From contig JAULSN010000013.1 in assembly GCA_033439765.1 (NCBI GenBank), forward strand, positions 372,001-436,000: a stretch of DNA of 64,000 nt, in the 5' to 3' direction. The stretch's first letter is position 1. Each line of letters opens with the position of its first letter. Below are positions 1 to 10,613 of the stretch, one piece after another. The notes below the pieces were generated by a model. That model was not told where the DNA came from. It saw nothing but the letters and a program-made list of their open reading frames with translations, and made no database searches. The position numbers and the translations under genes were made by a program. Source of the DNA: Lasiosphaeria ovina. Its lineage: Eukaryota; Ascomycota; Sordariomycetes; Sordariales; Lasiosphaeriaceae.

Positions 1-291
1 TCGAGTCCTTCTTTGCCTTGTCGCGAGGCTGACCATCCCTCATCATACTTGCGCACCCATATCTTATCTTTCTGTAGATACCTACCAAGGTATTAGGTAA
101 GATACAGCTGTGATTGCTGAACTTATTGAACACGATCCGGCATCACTCATCAATATCATCTCCGTCCTCTTCCCTGATTCTTCTCAACCCTGAAAACAAA
201 CCAGCAGACGTCGATCGTTTCCGAGTTGCGCTGGGTCTGGCTGATCCACGGCGCCCGGGCTTTATAGTTGCTCGAACTGCTTGGCCAAAGA

Positions 292-2096
292 TCAGCTTGA
301 ATCCAGTACTGAAACGAGGAGCAGGTAAGGTAGGTAGGGAAGCCGCACAATTTCAAACACATTGTCCACGCCCTCTCCGGTGTGCACATTGCACAATATA
401 TGCCCCGCAATCCTGCCGCCACCTCGCTCCGCTGTGGCGCGTATCCCACGGTCTTGTTCTCTTCTTATATTGGTACTGGCCTCCATCTGGGCGTCGTCGC
501 TTGGGTATATAACGCCGACTACAGTGATGGGCGCCTCGGGACAGTTGGTCGCAACATCGTCTAACAACCTCTCCACACTCTGTGCGGAAATTTCCGTGGA
601 CTGGCCCGACGAGTAGCAGATAAGAACAACGTCGGTCCAGTCATACGATACTTTCCGGAGCTGAGGATAGTCTTGTTGTCCTGACAGGTCCCACAGGGTC
701 AACTCGGCGGCTTGGCCATCGCATCTAGTTACGCACAGGAATCATACAGGCGACATATTTCAACTTGGGTAACTTAGATGAAATAGACACTCACCGGCAA
801 TCCGTCACCTAGTTCTTAAAGTCTGACGGAGTGTATAGGGTTGAGAAGTACCCGAGAGTGAACACGGTCAAGAGGTCCGTCACATGCGTACCGCTGTCCC
901 CAACGGCGACACATCTTGGTTGGAGAGAACCATCAGAGACTTTCCGTTGATGTGATTGCAATCTCCACACAACTTACTTTAGCCTATTCTTCAGAGTACG
1001 GGGACTGGATACCACCAAAGTGGATATTCCGGTCTGGGTTCTGGTTGAGGGTACCGCAGTAGCGTCAGAACTCGAATACGAGTCCACACTTCGCTCAACT
1101 AAAGTTTGAGCGGTGGAATTCTGGTCGCTGTGTTGGGGTTAGTCAACGTTTGTTTTCCATGTGCAGGGGAATGGGTTATGGGGTCACCATCGGCGTGGAC
1201 GCGCAGGCTAGGCTGAGACGTAATAACTCACCCATATTGGAAATCCATGACAACTTCATCAATCGACAGCGATAGACTGGACCTCGCGGTGACAGAAGAA
1301 GCCGAGGAATTGCTATTTGTTGCTGTCCGGGCACTGACGGTCCTGATTGACCCCTCGCGGATCCGTTCCAGGCGAATACTCGCCGTGTCGGAGACGACAT
1401 CCGAGTCATCTTCGGATGCCATGACCATCTCCTCCAGGACTTCGACATCATCAACTTCCTCAATCTCGTACTCGACGATGATCCTCTGTCGTCTGGGAAC
1501 ATCGGTGGCGCGGGTCATGGTCTCGAGGTCGTCGTTAAAGTCCTTCAGGTGCTGTATCAACTCTGCGAATTTCTCCCGGTCCGCAATCTCCCACTGCGCC
1601 TTGTTTAGCAACGTGAACCGCTGGCTCTGCTTCATGCTGCCGAAGAAGGACCCCAATGGCTATTTTGTCGGCGAGGTCAGGCCCAGCGCCCGGTCCGCCC
1701 GGTCCGCCGAAGCTCTAGTGTACAGAGACGTTGCCATTGCCGTACTTTTACTTGCCGGTAGCAGTCCCGATGAAGTGTCAGAAGACTGCCGCAGGCCGTA
1801 GCGTCTGTTCAAATTCCTTTCGTCCTCGAAGAGACTCTTGATGCACTTCAGAGTCGCGAAGACGCGGACGCCGAGCTGGGGCTCGTCCAGCCGCGGATCG
1901 CACTCCTCGGGCCCGAAGAGGACGCGCGCTCGGCCCCAGGCCGTAAATCGCAGCTCCTGGTTCTCGAACTTGGTTATCAGGATGACTGTGTCCTTTTGCA
2001 TGGTTGCCCCGCGCTGCACGAGCTGGTAGCACTCGAGACAGGCGGAAAAGAGACCGGCGACGCCCGCGAGGCCGAGCGAGAGGCCGCAGCCTCCAT
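292..2096 (-). pseudogene. HeLo domain fused to a Rho-type GTPase-like domain (damaged)
   Basis: Proposed exons are 2096-1232, 1127-978, 914-795 and 724-292. The first exon reads as a fungal HeLo (prion-inhibition/propagation) domain: a GLAGVAGLFSACLECYQLV-type start, then KFENQELRF..WGR, then a WEIADREKFAELI..LKDFNDDLE block near 1500-1620. Three introns follow: 104 nt (GTGAGT donor, TGACTAAC branch, CACAG), 63 nt (GTAAGT donor, unusual AAG acceptor) and 70 nt (GTGAGT donor, CTAG acceptor). All keep one frame and lead into a Rho/Cdc42-like fold: RLKCVAVGDSG, LLTVF, LWDLSGQQDYPQLR, SYDWTDVVLICYS. The P-loop GK is replaced by HV, the NKxD motif is not recognisable and there is no CAAX end. Lesions are an apparent 1-nt loss near 2083-2088 just after the start, an in-frame TAG at 1660-1662, and a TAG at 809-811 where Rho proteins carry Tyr. 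The 3' end is uncertain and could run on to about 156. HeLo proteins are known for membrane-targeted regulated cell death; the role here is inference. Confidence 0.7.
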
Positions 2097-3069
2097 GTCT
2101 CGAAGCTAAACTGCCGGCTGACGGGGGCAGGCGTAGTGGGCAATCCCGCCCGCGATGCGATGTGAGTCTCGCAGGCTCAGCTAAGGAAGTGTGGTTGAGC
2201 TCGGCTGGCAGCTGGCAGCTGAGGAGTGACGGCCGCCGACCGCCGTCTGCGTTCTTTTTACTACCTATGTAGCAGAACCGCGGGGGTTACAGTAGCCGAC
2301 GCTTAGTCGGGTCGTCTTAGCTCCTCCAAAAGTATCAGCATCAAAATCTAATTTAACCCGGTGCATGGGCATGCGTGCCCTGGCCGCCGCGTTTGTCGGC
2401 CTCCAGCGCGCGGCTGGTTGAAGCAGCCTGGACCTTGCATGCAGTCCTAGTCGGCTCTACAAGCACATTGGGGTGTTATGGTCCAGGTATCGGGGTTGAG
2501 GAGGGCAAGACTTGGGACTCTAGGAGGCATAACGGCAATAGTTGCTTGGCTTGGCTGCTCACTTGATTGTCTTTAGTCAAACTAACAAACTTGGCCCCAA
2601 CTGCGTCCTCGCAGAAAAGCAAGCGGCAAGCCATCCAGAACTAGCAGGGAATTCAAAACCGCGAACTTTGGTAAATACTTGGAATCTCCAGTCCTTGAAC
2701 CGAGGCATATGAATTCCAAGTCCAGACCAACCATCACCTTCCTATATTCCTATATACCTTGGTAATACCTAACTATTCGGCCGTGGCCCAGATAGTTACG
2801 CTTCCTCTTACAGTCTTTACAGTCATCGGTTTCTGCCCCAACCGTAAACAGCTCCGGGGACTGGGACATGTCTTTTACTATGTATTCACATCAACTAGCA
2901 ATTGCATTCTCTCAATCACACCCCACAATTATTTAGCAAGATATATTTACAGACCGATTCCCATATTCATGAATCGATTGAAACCAAAATGGCGAAAACG
3001 AGACCAAAGTGCACTGGAACAAGGGGACTAGTCGCTGTGCCAGGAAACATAACCCTGCAGAGAACGTCG
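2097..3069. other. Intergenic stretch
   Basis: No open frame here shows a recognisable domain. It would hold the promoter of the leftward HeLo-Rho gene and the 3' end of the leftward kinase gene. The part after about 2700 is AT-rich. Confidence 0.5.
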
Positions 3070-4541
3070 CTAATCATCTAGAACATCTCCTCGTTCGTAT
3101 GGACCTTCCACCATTTGAAAGAACGCGTTAGGGTCTATCAGGCCTTTGAGCAACTTGTCATTGTATGTTGCTAGCGTCTCTTCCTCCCGCTTGCTATGCA
3201 GCCTCGTGTGTTTCATCTTCTTGGCGACAAAAGCCTGAATTTCCTCCTCAGGGATTCCCTTCACAAGCCCATTCCAGCCTGGAGTGTGGCGGATTAGCTG
3301 CGTGCAAGGGAAGTTGTCAGGGGATTGAAAGAACCCCTGAAGGACCATGATGAACCACATCGTCCCATCCTCTCTGGATCGTTTGATGAGCATCGACAGC
3401 TCCCTGCCCTCGTGCCCAGGCATAGCATCCTCTTCCTCCTCCAGAACACCCTGGAACATGTCCAAATGGCGGAAGAATCTGTCTTCCATCTCGCTGGAAA
3501 AGTCCCACATATGGGGCCTTTCCAAGAGGAGCCACCAAGGCGCGGTGGCGAGAAGCTGAGCTGGGCCGGCGTATGAGAACTCTTGGTCGATGACTCCAGT
3601 GATTTTCCAGTCTTTAACCCTCATATTTCTCGGACCGAAGTCATCGCAAATGAGCTTGAATGGCCCTTCATTGTAGTCTGGCCAAGTATAGCGGCTAGTT
3701 AAGGACTTCAGAACCCGGACGAAGATGTATTTCTCTCTAGCGTCCTCTTCGTCATCCGCTGAGTTTAGCTGCTCGTGGAGCTGTTGCCATTGTTGATCGA
3801 CAATGTAATCGAAGAACTCCTTAGTTGTTAAGAGTTTCTCACTCCGTGAGCCTAATCGTTGTTAGTGTTTAGAAAAGACAAGGGAAGTGGAGGAGAGGCA
3901 GTAATACCGAGCACGTTGACACCCCCGAGGCGGATAATCTCGTGGGCCGCTAGTGTCAGAGGCCGCCGTCGATCGGGTGATCCAATGGGCAGACCGCCAA
4001 TTTCCTCGAAGTCAAGCTTGAAGATCTGGAGCATGAATTGAGCGACGTGTCGGTATATGGCCTTGACGGTCTCGTCATCCACCCTAACATTCATGAGGGA
4101 AGAGTGCTCGTCGGCTGGATCCTCCAGAATGTCGCCGAGGTCCTCGCCCTGGATGAATTCTTGCATGATGAATGGGCCTAGGTCGAGTGGGTTCTCATTA
4201 GCGAGGCCCCAGGCCTTGACCTCGGGGACCGGGATGTTGGTTCGTTCGCGGAGAAGCTTCAATGTAGCAACCTCGCTGGCGACTTTCTCGTCGCAGTGCG
4301 CTTGACTGGTTCTACCGAGCAGTGGAAGGCGAATAATCCATTTCTCGCCGTTGTCGAAAACCACGATACGACACAGATTGTATGAGCCATGAAGTGCCTT
4401 TTCTTCAAGTTGACAAGGCAGCCGCTCTAGGTGGTGTTCTGTTACCCATACCGCCATTTGGTGCACTTTGTCGTCGACATCGCCGAGCCAGAGAAGGCCC
4501 TTGGTCATGACGACCTTTCGAAAGCTCGCGTCCGTGTCCAT
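3070..4541 (-). CDS. Aminoglycoside phosphotransferase (APH)-family kinase-like protein
   Basis: Two exons, 4541-3908 and 3851-3070, are separated by a 56-nt intron with GTATTA donor, CACTAAC branch and GATTAG acceptor; the product is about 471 aa. The N-terminal lobe has an ATP-binding strand pattern (WIIRLPLLG) and the kinase-hinge-like IMQEFIQGEDLGDIL. Across the splice the C-lobe carries a Brenner-type catalytic loop, FKLICDDFGPRNM, with Asp and Asn in the usual D..PxN arrangement, and the metal-binding GVIDQEFSY. Fungal genomes carry many such APH-fold proteins of unknown substrate, so small-molecule phosphorylation is the family expectation only. No signal peptide is visible and the protein should be cytosolic. 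The frame is intact. The start at 4541 is the first Met of the open frame; an extra 5' exon cannot be excluded. Confidence 0.85.
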
Positions 4542-5689
4542 GGCGCTGATTGCGTTTCTTGCCGTCTGGCGAACCGATCAATTAGAGACACGCTTGTGGC
4601 CGGAGAGAGGCGATGGGAGATGCGAGACGTGAGGATGGAGGCGGACAGAGAAGAGGCGGGCCTAGCGCCTTTTTGTGCGGGACCGGGCGCGGCGGGGCGG
4701 TGTGTGTGTTCCTCGTTTCCAATTAGATCTCGTTCTCCGCCCACTGGTGTAGGGACTTACCCAATGCGCAAATCTAGGTGGTACATGTCATTGCGAGAAC
4801 CGCAATTCCAAAGAGCGGCAGCACAAGGATAAGTCTACGGTCAATGCCGGCCAGCGGCATACTCACTGCATCTCTGACCAGCTTCGGCTGTTAGTCAGCT
4901 GCAAGAATGAGGTCTTGACGTGTTCGCGGTATTTCTAGGTATGTCCTAGTTGCTTGGTGCATAGCGGGCCTGTCCGTGGTAGCTACAGTCCACCGATGGC
5001 TGCCCGCGGCTGACTCCAAGGCGTTGAGGCTATGAGAATGTACAATGCAGCTTCATATTCGTGAGAGATGAGGTCCCCGGCAAGTCGTTGACTAACTATT
5101 CTGATGTCTATTTGTGGTACTGGCATGGACACCACCACACATTCGATTGCTGATCGGGGGAGATGGCTGGGATGATCAGCCACGGCGGGAACGGGGACGG
5201 TGTTGCCCCCTTGAGCTTGAGGAAACTGTTAACGACCGAGTCGACCGTACCTACACCGCGCATCAGGCCTAATGTGGGAGACGTCACAATGGTTCAGGCC
5301 GCGTCAAGCCCGACCGACCCGCAGGACAGATCGCTGCTACCTTACATAGTGAAATCCTTAGCTAACCTCTTACGTAGACTAAATATTTCTCGAAGGTAGT
5401 AAGTCTTTGCTGTGTCCCGAAATTGGGCTCAGAAAAGCACCCTCACGACTCCACTGCTATTTTCAAACCACGGCAAGTATAGCCGGGGTAGCCCAAAAAA
5501 CACCTCGCTCAGCTTGTCTCAGCTTAAGACGGCAACTGCACAGCTCCGAAGGAGGAAAGGGAAATTCTCTCTGTCGGTTTTGGGGGCATGCAATGGCTGT
5601 TTCTCGGACACTGTTTACCAACTGTTCAAAGACAGCGTCGAAGGTATGTGGTTCCTATGATTGTTCACTGAATTGATGGTGTATCACGT
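4542..5689. other. Intergenic stretch
   Basis: Divergent spacer between the leftward kinase and the rightward F-box gene. Several short open frames exist on both strands, but none has a domain, a signal peptide or splice support. Confidence 0.45.
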
Positions 5690-5830
5690 GAATGTGGCCG
5701 CCGTTAACGAATACAAGTCCAGTCTCCATCTGTACAGAAAAATTCTAGCCATGTTCAGACAGAACGAGCACCCTGCTCATGTTACTGGGTGCCTGCAGTT
5801 TCTGTGTGCAGGCCTAGCTAGCTATCTATA
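5690..5830 (+). repeat. Duplicated promoter block, copy 1
   Basis: This block (CACGTGAATGTGGCCGCCG ..., then AGAACGAGCACCCTG ... GGGTGCCTG) has a diverged direct copy at about 7710-7850. It lies just upstream of the first F-box gene, as the second copy does before the second, so promoter and gene were duplicated together. A shorter third match to the segment preceding copy 2 lies at about 9915-9965. Confidence 0.7.
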
Positions 5831-5940
5831 TATTCACTCGTCCGCGCGCGCAAGTTATCTTCGTCTTCATCGTCACTTTTCTCCGACACATTACGCAGAG
5901 AGCAGTTTTATCCCCCTCTTGCTAGGCCCGATCACCAAAA

Positions 5941-7254
5941 ATGGCCTCCAACCTGAAGAGAACAAGAGACGAGAGCGAGAGCGAGAGCGACGAAATCCAG
6001 CGTCCCAACAAATTCACCATGGTTGCTGACGAAAGCAATCTTCAACCGGCCAATACCGATGGCCACGACACCGTCTCAAGGGCGGTTGTCCGGACAAGCC
6101 CCATATCGATACCTTCGACACCTCTCGGCCTGCCTGTGGTCACACTGCCGCCCCGCACGCTCTTCGATCTGCCAACAGAAATATTTGTCAAGATTCTGAG
6201 CTATCTAGGTCCAAGGTACTTCCGCAAGAACACCCACCGCTTTACCATCTCAAAGCAGTGGTTTGAACTGGCCTACGGGTTTACTTTTTGGCACCTCGAG
6301 ATTATGACCTGGGAACTGATGGAGCTCGTCCAATGCGAGGGAGCTCTTGAGCGCTTGCGCCAAACAGCTATCGCCTCGGTCGATGTGTATCTTGAGTATC
6401 CAGGCTTGCATCGAAGGCCAGCGGAGATCCACGCAATGGAGTCAAGGATCGCGACGGTAGCCAGCGCGGTACGCCAGTTCCGCCAGCTAGTGAATTTGCG
6501 AATTCGAGATGACGGGTCCTATTTCAGCGGTTTCTTTACAACCGACCGGAAATTGACTGCCTCGACAAAGTGGGCCAGTGGCATTTTCTCCCTTCCATTT
6601 CTGGACCCCGGCATGATGATCACGAACTTGCACCTTGATGTCGTCGGCGATGCCCCCGTGGGCGACGCCCCCGTGCTCAACGGCAATGAGAAGGACACGG
6701 ACTGCCACTTTTGCTGCGCAATCAGTGCGCTACTTGGCAGTCTCCCCGCGCTGCGACGGTTCCACTGTCGCCTGAGCTACCTTTGTAAGTGTCTCCTCGA
6801 TCTCCCCGCAAGCAAAGACAACATGCCCTTGGCGCTTGAAGAGGTGGTCATTGGCTTGTGCTACGTCAACCAGTCCCCATCCAACATGTTTAACAGCTTA
6901 CCGAAGCTTATACACTCTCAGGGGTGTAGGCTTTCCGGTTATGGCGAGCGCGATAGCGCAAAGCTAATACGAGATATGGAGGACCAGGCAACTGCCCTTG
7001 CCGGCCGTCTTCGCAAGCTTCGTGTATTCGAGGTGGTGTCTTGGGCCGATAGTTCCATATATCCAGTCAAACGAGGAAGTGTGGCCTGGGCGTTTGACGC
7101 CCTTACCCAGAAACGACATGTCTGGACATGGTCTTACGATGACTGGTCGTGGAATGACCCAAGCGGCCGGTCCAAGTTGCCCGACATGGAGTGGCTATCG
7201 CAGACCATAGTCAACAGGAGGTGCGCGCTAGCTGCGGCGATGGCCGAATGGTAG
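5941..7254 (+). CDS. F-box domain protein
   Basis: Intronless, 437 aa. After a charged, Ser/Glu-rich N-terminus, residues about 77-120 form an F-box: LPTEIFVKILSYLG, then FTISKQWFELA. F-box proteins normally bind Skp1 and present substrates to SCF ubiquitin ligases. The remainder has leucine-spaced segments (GSLPALRRFHC, LAGRLRKLRVFEV), suggestive of a substrate-binding repeat region but not clear enough to name. It ends with a Trp-rich motif (DDWSWNDPSGR) shared with the downstream paralog. A 12-nt tandem duplication gives VGDAPVGDAPV near nt 6645-6672. A 5' block duplicated at 7710-7850 lies directly upstream. The frame is intact, so this is the likely functional member of the pair. Confidence 0.75.
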   Translation: MASNLKRTRDESESESDEIQRPNKFTMVADESNLQPANTDGHDTVSRAVVRTSPISIPSTPLGLPVVTLPPRTLFDLPTEIFVKILSYLGPRYFRKNTHRFTISKQWFELAYGFTFWHLEIMTWELMELVQCEGALERLRQTAIASVDVYLEYPGLHRRPAEIHAMESRIATVASAVRQFRQLVNLRIRDDGSYFSGFFTTDRKLTASTKWASGIFSLPFLDPGMMITNLHLDVVGDAPVGDAPVLNGNEKDTDCHFCCAISALLGSLPALRRFHCRLSYLCKCLLDLPASKDNMPLALEEVVIGLCYVNQSPSNMFNSLPKLIHSQGCRLSGYGERDSAKLIRDMEDQATALAGRLRKLRVFEVVSWADSSIYPVKRGSVAWAFDALTQKRHVWTWSYDDWSWNDPSGRSKLPDMEWLSQTIVNRRCALAAAMAEW

Positions 7255-8132
7255 ATGATAGACGAAAATGAATAGGCGGTAGATAGATATGAAAAATTGA
7301 GAGACCTATCTCTTAACCATCCAAACTTCCCTTTCGTCGCCCCGCTCTGCTATTATTATTTTAAGTGAACCCGTTATCGTCGAAGAACGAATTTGTAATT
7401 GAGTCTTGCACTCTCGAGTCTAGGTAGTCTTTGAAATGTCTATATCCCCTTGCCCAACCCTCAACTGTCAATAGAAGCACATGTCTAACCGTGAAGCAAC
7501 ATTATAGAACTCTTCGGAAGGGCAACTGAACCGGAGTTGCCAAAGATCAGGCTATGAACAACCGAAGCGTTCAGTCAAGACTCCATCGACGCTTTCATCT
7601 GGATAGCCACGCTACAACATGCCTGTTTTTGTTGACTTCCACGCCACGCCTACCGTCTTGACCTTGCTGAACCCGTCTTGCCACCTGCCCCGCATTGGAA
7701 CAGTCGGCCACGTGAATACGGCCGCCGGTACCGAAAATGTCCTTGTTTTCTTATCTGTACAATGAGAACGGAGATATCCTGGCCATCACCCCACAGAACG
7801 AGCACCCTGTTCACGTCACTGGGTGCCTGAGATTTCTGGCCACATGCCATTTAGTCCTGCCTGCATATATTTTCAGCCAGCAACCCTACCTTGTCCCACA
7901 CTTCTCTTTTTACTTTGCAGCGGAAGCCGGCACCCAGCCTTGTCCACTCTCTTCTCTTTGCAGTGGAAGCCAGTATAATCACCGTCACTTCTCTTTGCTA
8001 CCTTCTACACAGAGAGCAATCCCACGCCTTTACCTACTACGCCCGCAACTCTTCCCACTTCAATTTGCATTTCTGTTCTGAGTCCGAAATTCTGAGGCGC
8101 AGTAACAGCGAACCTGACTTCCGAAATCTAAG
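7255..8132. other. Spacer carrying the second copy of the duplicated promoter
   Basis: No gene is seen. The first part matches the 3' flank of the second F-box copy: the run around 7445-7510 (TATATCCCCTTGCCC ... AAGCAC ... CGTGAAGCAA) resembles about 9700-9745. The block at 7660-7850 is the second promoter copy. This defines a tandem duplication unit of roughly 2 kb. Confidence 0.6.
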
Positions 8133-9458
8133 ATGGCCCCGACTCTGCGACCAAGGAAGAGGGTGAGACAGTCCGCCGATGGCGGCAACACCGATCGCCA
8201 CAGCAAAGTCAGAGTTGTTGCCGGCGCAACCGCTACGCCATTAGCCAATGCTAATGCCAATGTCAATGCTGACGCTGATGGCCACGGCACCGACTCAGCG
8301 CTCGTTACCCGCACCAGCGACATGTCGCCAATGTCGGCACTTCTTGGCCTCCCCATCGTCACAATGTCGTCGCCCACACTCACTGGGCTACCAATTGAAC
8401 TCTTTGCCCAAATCATTGGCCACTTGGGAGGCAAAGAATTCTTCCGAAAAGACATCACCCGCTTCACGGTCTCAAAGCGGTGGTTTGAACAGGCTTAGGA
8501 GGTCATGTTCAGACACACGCAACTGACGTCCAAGGGGGCAATGAATCTAGCGAAAAACCAGCGCGCCCTTGCGAAGATGTTCCATGGAAACATCAAATCC
8601 GTCGAACTCTACCTCGACAATCGACTGAGCTTCGGCGGCGTAGTATATCCGAAGGACCGAACCAAGTTTCACTCGTCTTTAACCGCTCTCACCAAGACCC
8701 TGTCCCAGTTCCGCCAGCTGGAACATCTAAGCATTCAAGACATAGGAATACATTCCTTCACTTTCTATTCGACGTTCCTCAACATAAGTAACAAAGATGT
8801 CATGTCGCGGTGGGCGACTGGGGGTGCCGTCCGGGGCAACCTGGCCCGTGTGTTTTCGGCCAGCGATCTGACCATCACGAGCCTACGCCTGGACGTCGTT
8901 GGGGAGTATGCGCAGAGTGGCTGCTCAATGCAGCCGAGCGGCCACTTCTGCCGCTCGGTCGGCATTTTACTCGGCAGCATTCCGACGCTGAAGAAGTTCC
9001 ACTGCCGCATTGCGTTCGTCTGCGAATGCCTTCTCGACACGCCCGAGAGAAAAGCCAGCCAGCCACCCCTTGCACTCGAGGAGGTGCTGGTCAGCCTATG
9101 CTTTGTCGACCCGCTAGGTGGTGTTCGGAAGCTCTACCACCCGCACAAATGCAGGTTCTCTTTGCATCGCTCAAAGGACACCTCGACGTTGATTCGGCAC
9201 ATGGAGGAACAGGCAACTAAACTTGCTGGCAAACTCCCCAACCCAAAAACTGTCAAGGTTCTGTCTTGGAAAGACACCAGCAACAGTGAAGTCAGCCCTG
9301 GAACTGATGTTTATGCATTTGACGCGGTCACTGGGCGACGAACCCAATGGACGAAATCAGAATCCTACGAGAATTGGTCCTGGGACGATCCCAGCGGCAA
9401 GCCCGACTTCTCACATGTGGGGTGGCTACCCGAAATACAGAGCAGGAGACAGTTTTAA
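8133..9458 (+). pseudogene. F-box protein paralog with an in-frame stop
   Basis: Tandem paralog of the gene at 5941. It keeps the F-box (LPIELFAQIIGHLG ... FTVSKRWFEQA), the downstream FHCRI..VCECLLD block and the C-terminal ENWSWDDPSGK motif. A TAG at 8496-8498 falls exactly where the first copy has Tyr, right after the F-box, and the same frame then continues to 9458. No convincing intron spans the stop. Without readthrough, a 121-aa fragment limited to the F-box would be made. A hexamer-like repeat encodes the NANANVNADAD stretch at about 8240-8280. The stop is not of the C-to-T type, so RIP is not required to explain it; a sequencing error at one base is the alternative. Confidence 0.75.
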
Positions 9459-10244
9459 GCTCACTCGGTGGCGGACGAGATGACAACATTGTTGTACGGA
9501 CCTAAGTCATAATGGACTGGATGGGTTAGGGATCGACTGGGCTGATGAAGGATGGACTAGATAGATGGGAAATAAACTGGATACGCAAAAAGTGGCTCGC
9601 TGTCCATGAATATATTTGCATTTGCCGTGGAGATTTCTATTTTTGGTAATAGTATCAGTGGGTACCTTATTAGCTCTGTAGTGTTTGACAAGACCATATC
9701 CCCTCCCCTGTAATACAAGCACCTGTCTGATCGTGAAGCAATAGAGAGTATGTGAGTATGGATCCCCCCAGAAATGCAACACCACCAGTGACGTCGAAGA
9801 CCAGACGCCAAATCGCCAAGTCACCAGACCAAGGCTATTATCCAGACTATTTGGACGACAGCATGGAGATTCCACAATTGATATCACGTGACGCAGTCCT
9901 AGCCTAGAGCCAAGGCAGAAAGCCGTTCTGCTACCTGCCCCTCGTTGGAACCGACCACGCCCTTTTATACGGAGCTCCTTCCGACACAGCACAGACTGAA
10001 TGACCGGTTTACCTAGTGACAACCGACACAAATACTCAGCCACTAACGAGATCGATCGCTCAATCCCGTTCATTCCTTCATTTGGGACATAACCCAACTA
10101 CAGTTCGGCAATTTCCTGCGCTGCCTTTTGCACTCGGAAAATCCACCTCGATCGCCAACTTCGCGATCATTCAGCGACCAATCCGACTATCAATCGTCTT
10201 TCTCAGTCGTATATCAATTCCGAAATAACAATAACCAAGTCATC
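9459..10244. other. Spacer with partial third promoter-like copy
   Basis: No gene is seen. About 9700-9745 repeats the 3' flank of the first F-box gene, and about 9915-9965 (GCTACCTGCCCC..CGTTGGAAC) matches the block before the second F-box copy at about 7678-7712. The tandem array therefore appears to have had a third unit, of which mainly the upstream part remains. Confidence 0.5.
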
Positions 10245-10613
10245 ATGGTTCACTTCACGCCAATTGAGGAGATTGCCGTGCCCGTAATCACTCTCACGGG
10301 CAAAGAGAATCTCGTCATTTGGAACAACTCGCTGCGGAGCTACCTGCTTGTGTATGGCGTCCTCCACTTCCTGGAGGGGGAGGGCACCAAGGAGCCCGCC
10401 GACGCCCCAGCCCACGCCAATGACTACGAAGTCGGCGAAGTCGAGAACGCGAAGGCAAAGTGGGGCATGGACCGCTTCTTTGTCTGGGCTGTCCTCTACA
10501 CCAGCCTGTCCAGTGAGGTTCTGGAGAAGCTAGAGCTCAAAAACTGGCACATGAGGCTCAAGGACCCCAAGATTGTTTATGACCTCATCATGGAAGTTAT
10601 TCCGCGCACCTAG
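10245..10613 (+). CDS. Short copia-Gag-like (UBN2-type) ORF
   Basis: 122 aa. The arrangement NLVIWNNSLRSYLLVYGVLHFLEG, then AKWGMDRFFVWAVLYTSL, then a W..L.DPKIVYDLIME segment, resembles the N-terminal part of copia-type Gag proteins, where a Trp-containing start is followed by short helices. It stops before any zinc knuckle, and the downstream sequence to about 10800 shows only short broken frames. The start at 10245 was chosen because it begins the domain-like part and sits in an ATCATGG context. It may be a truncated retroelement or a captured gag fragment now placed behind a third copy of the F-box promoter block. Confidence 0.45.
   Translation: MVHFTPIEEIAVPVITLTGKENLVIWNNSLRSYLLVYGVLHFLEGEGTKEPADAPAHANDYEVGEVENAKAKWGMDRFFVWAVLYTSLSSEVLEKLELKNWHMRLKDPKIVYDLIMEVIPRT

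Noticed and set aside
114..512. 132-codon frame on the plus strand and overlapping plus-strand frames to about 616
   Set aside because: They lie opposite the Rho-like exon, whose family match and splice phases on the minus strand explain the openness.
1247..1801. 184-codon plus-strand frame
   Set aside because: It is antisense to the HeLo exon; Ser-rich composition without any motif.
2759..3031. 90-codon plus-strand frame in AT-rich sequence
   Set aside because: No domain, no signal peptide and no promoter or splice support.
9507..10097. 196-codon minus-strand frame in the spacer after the F-box relic
   Set aside because: It runs through duplicated non-coding flank and promoter sequence; the composition is not protein-like and the duplicate copy does not keep it open.
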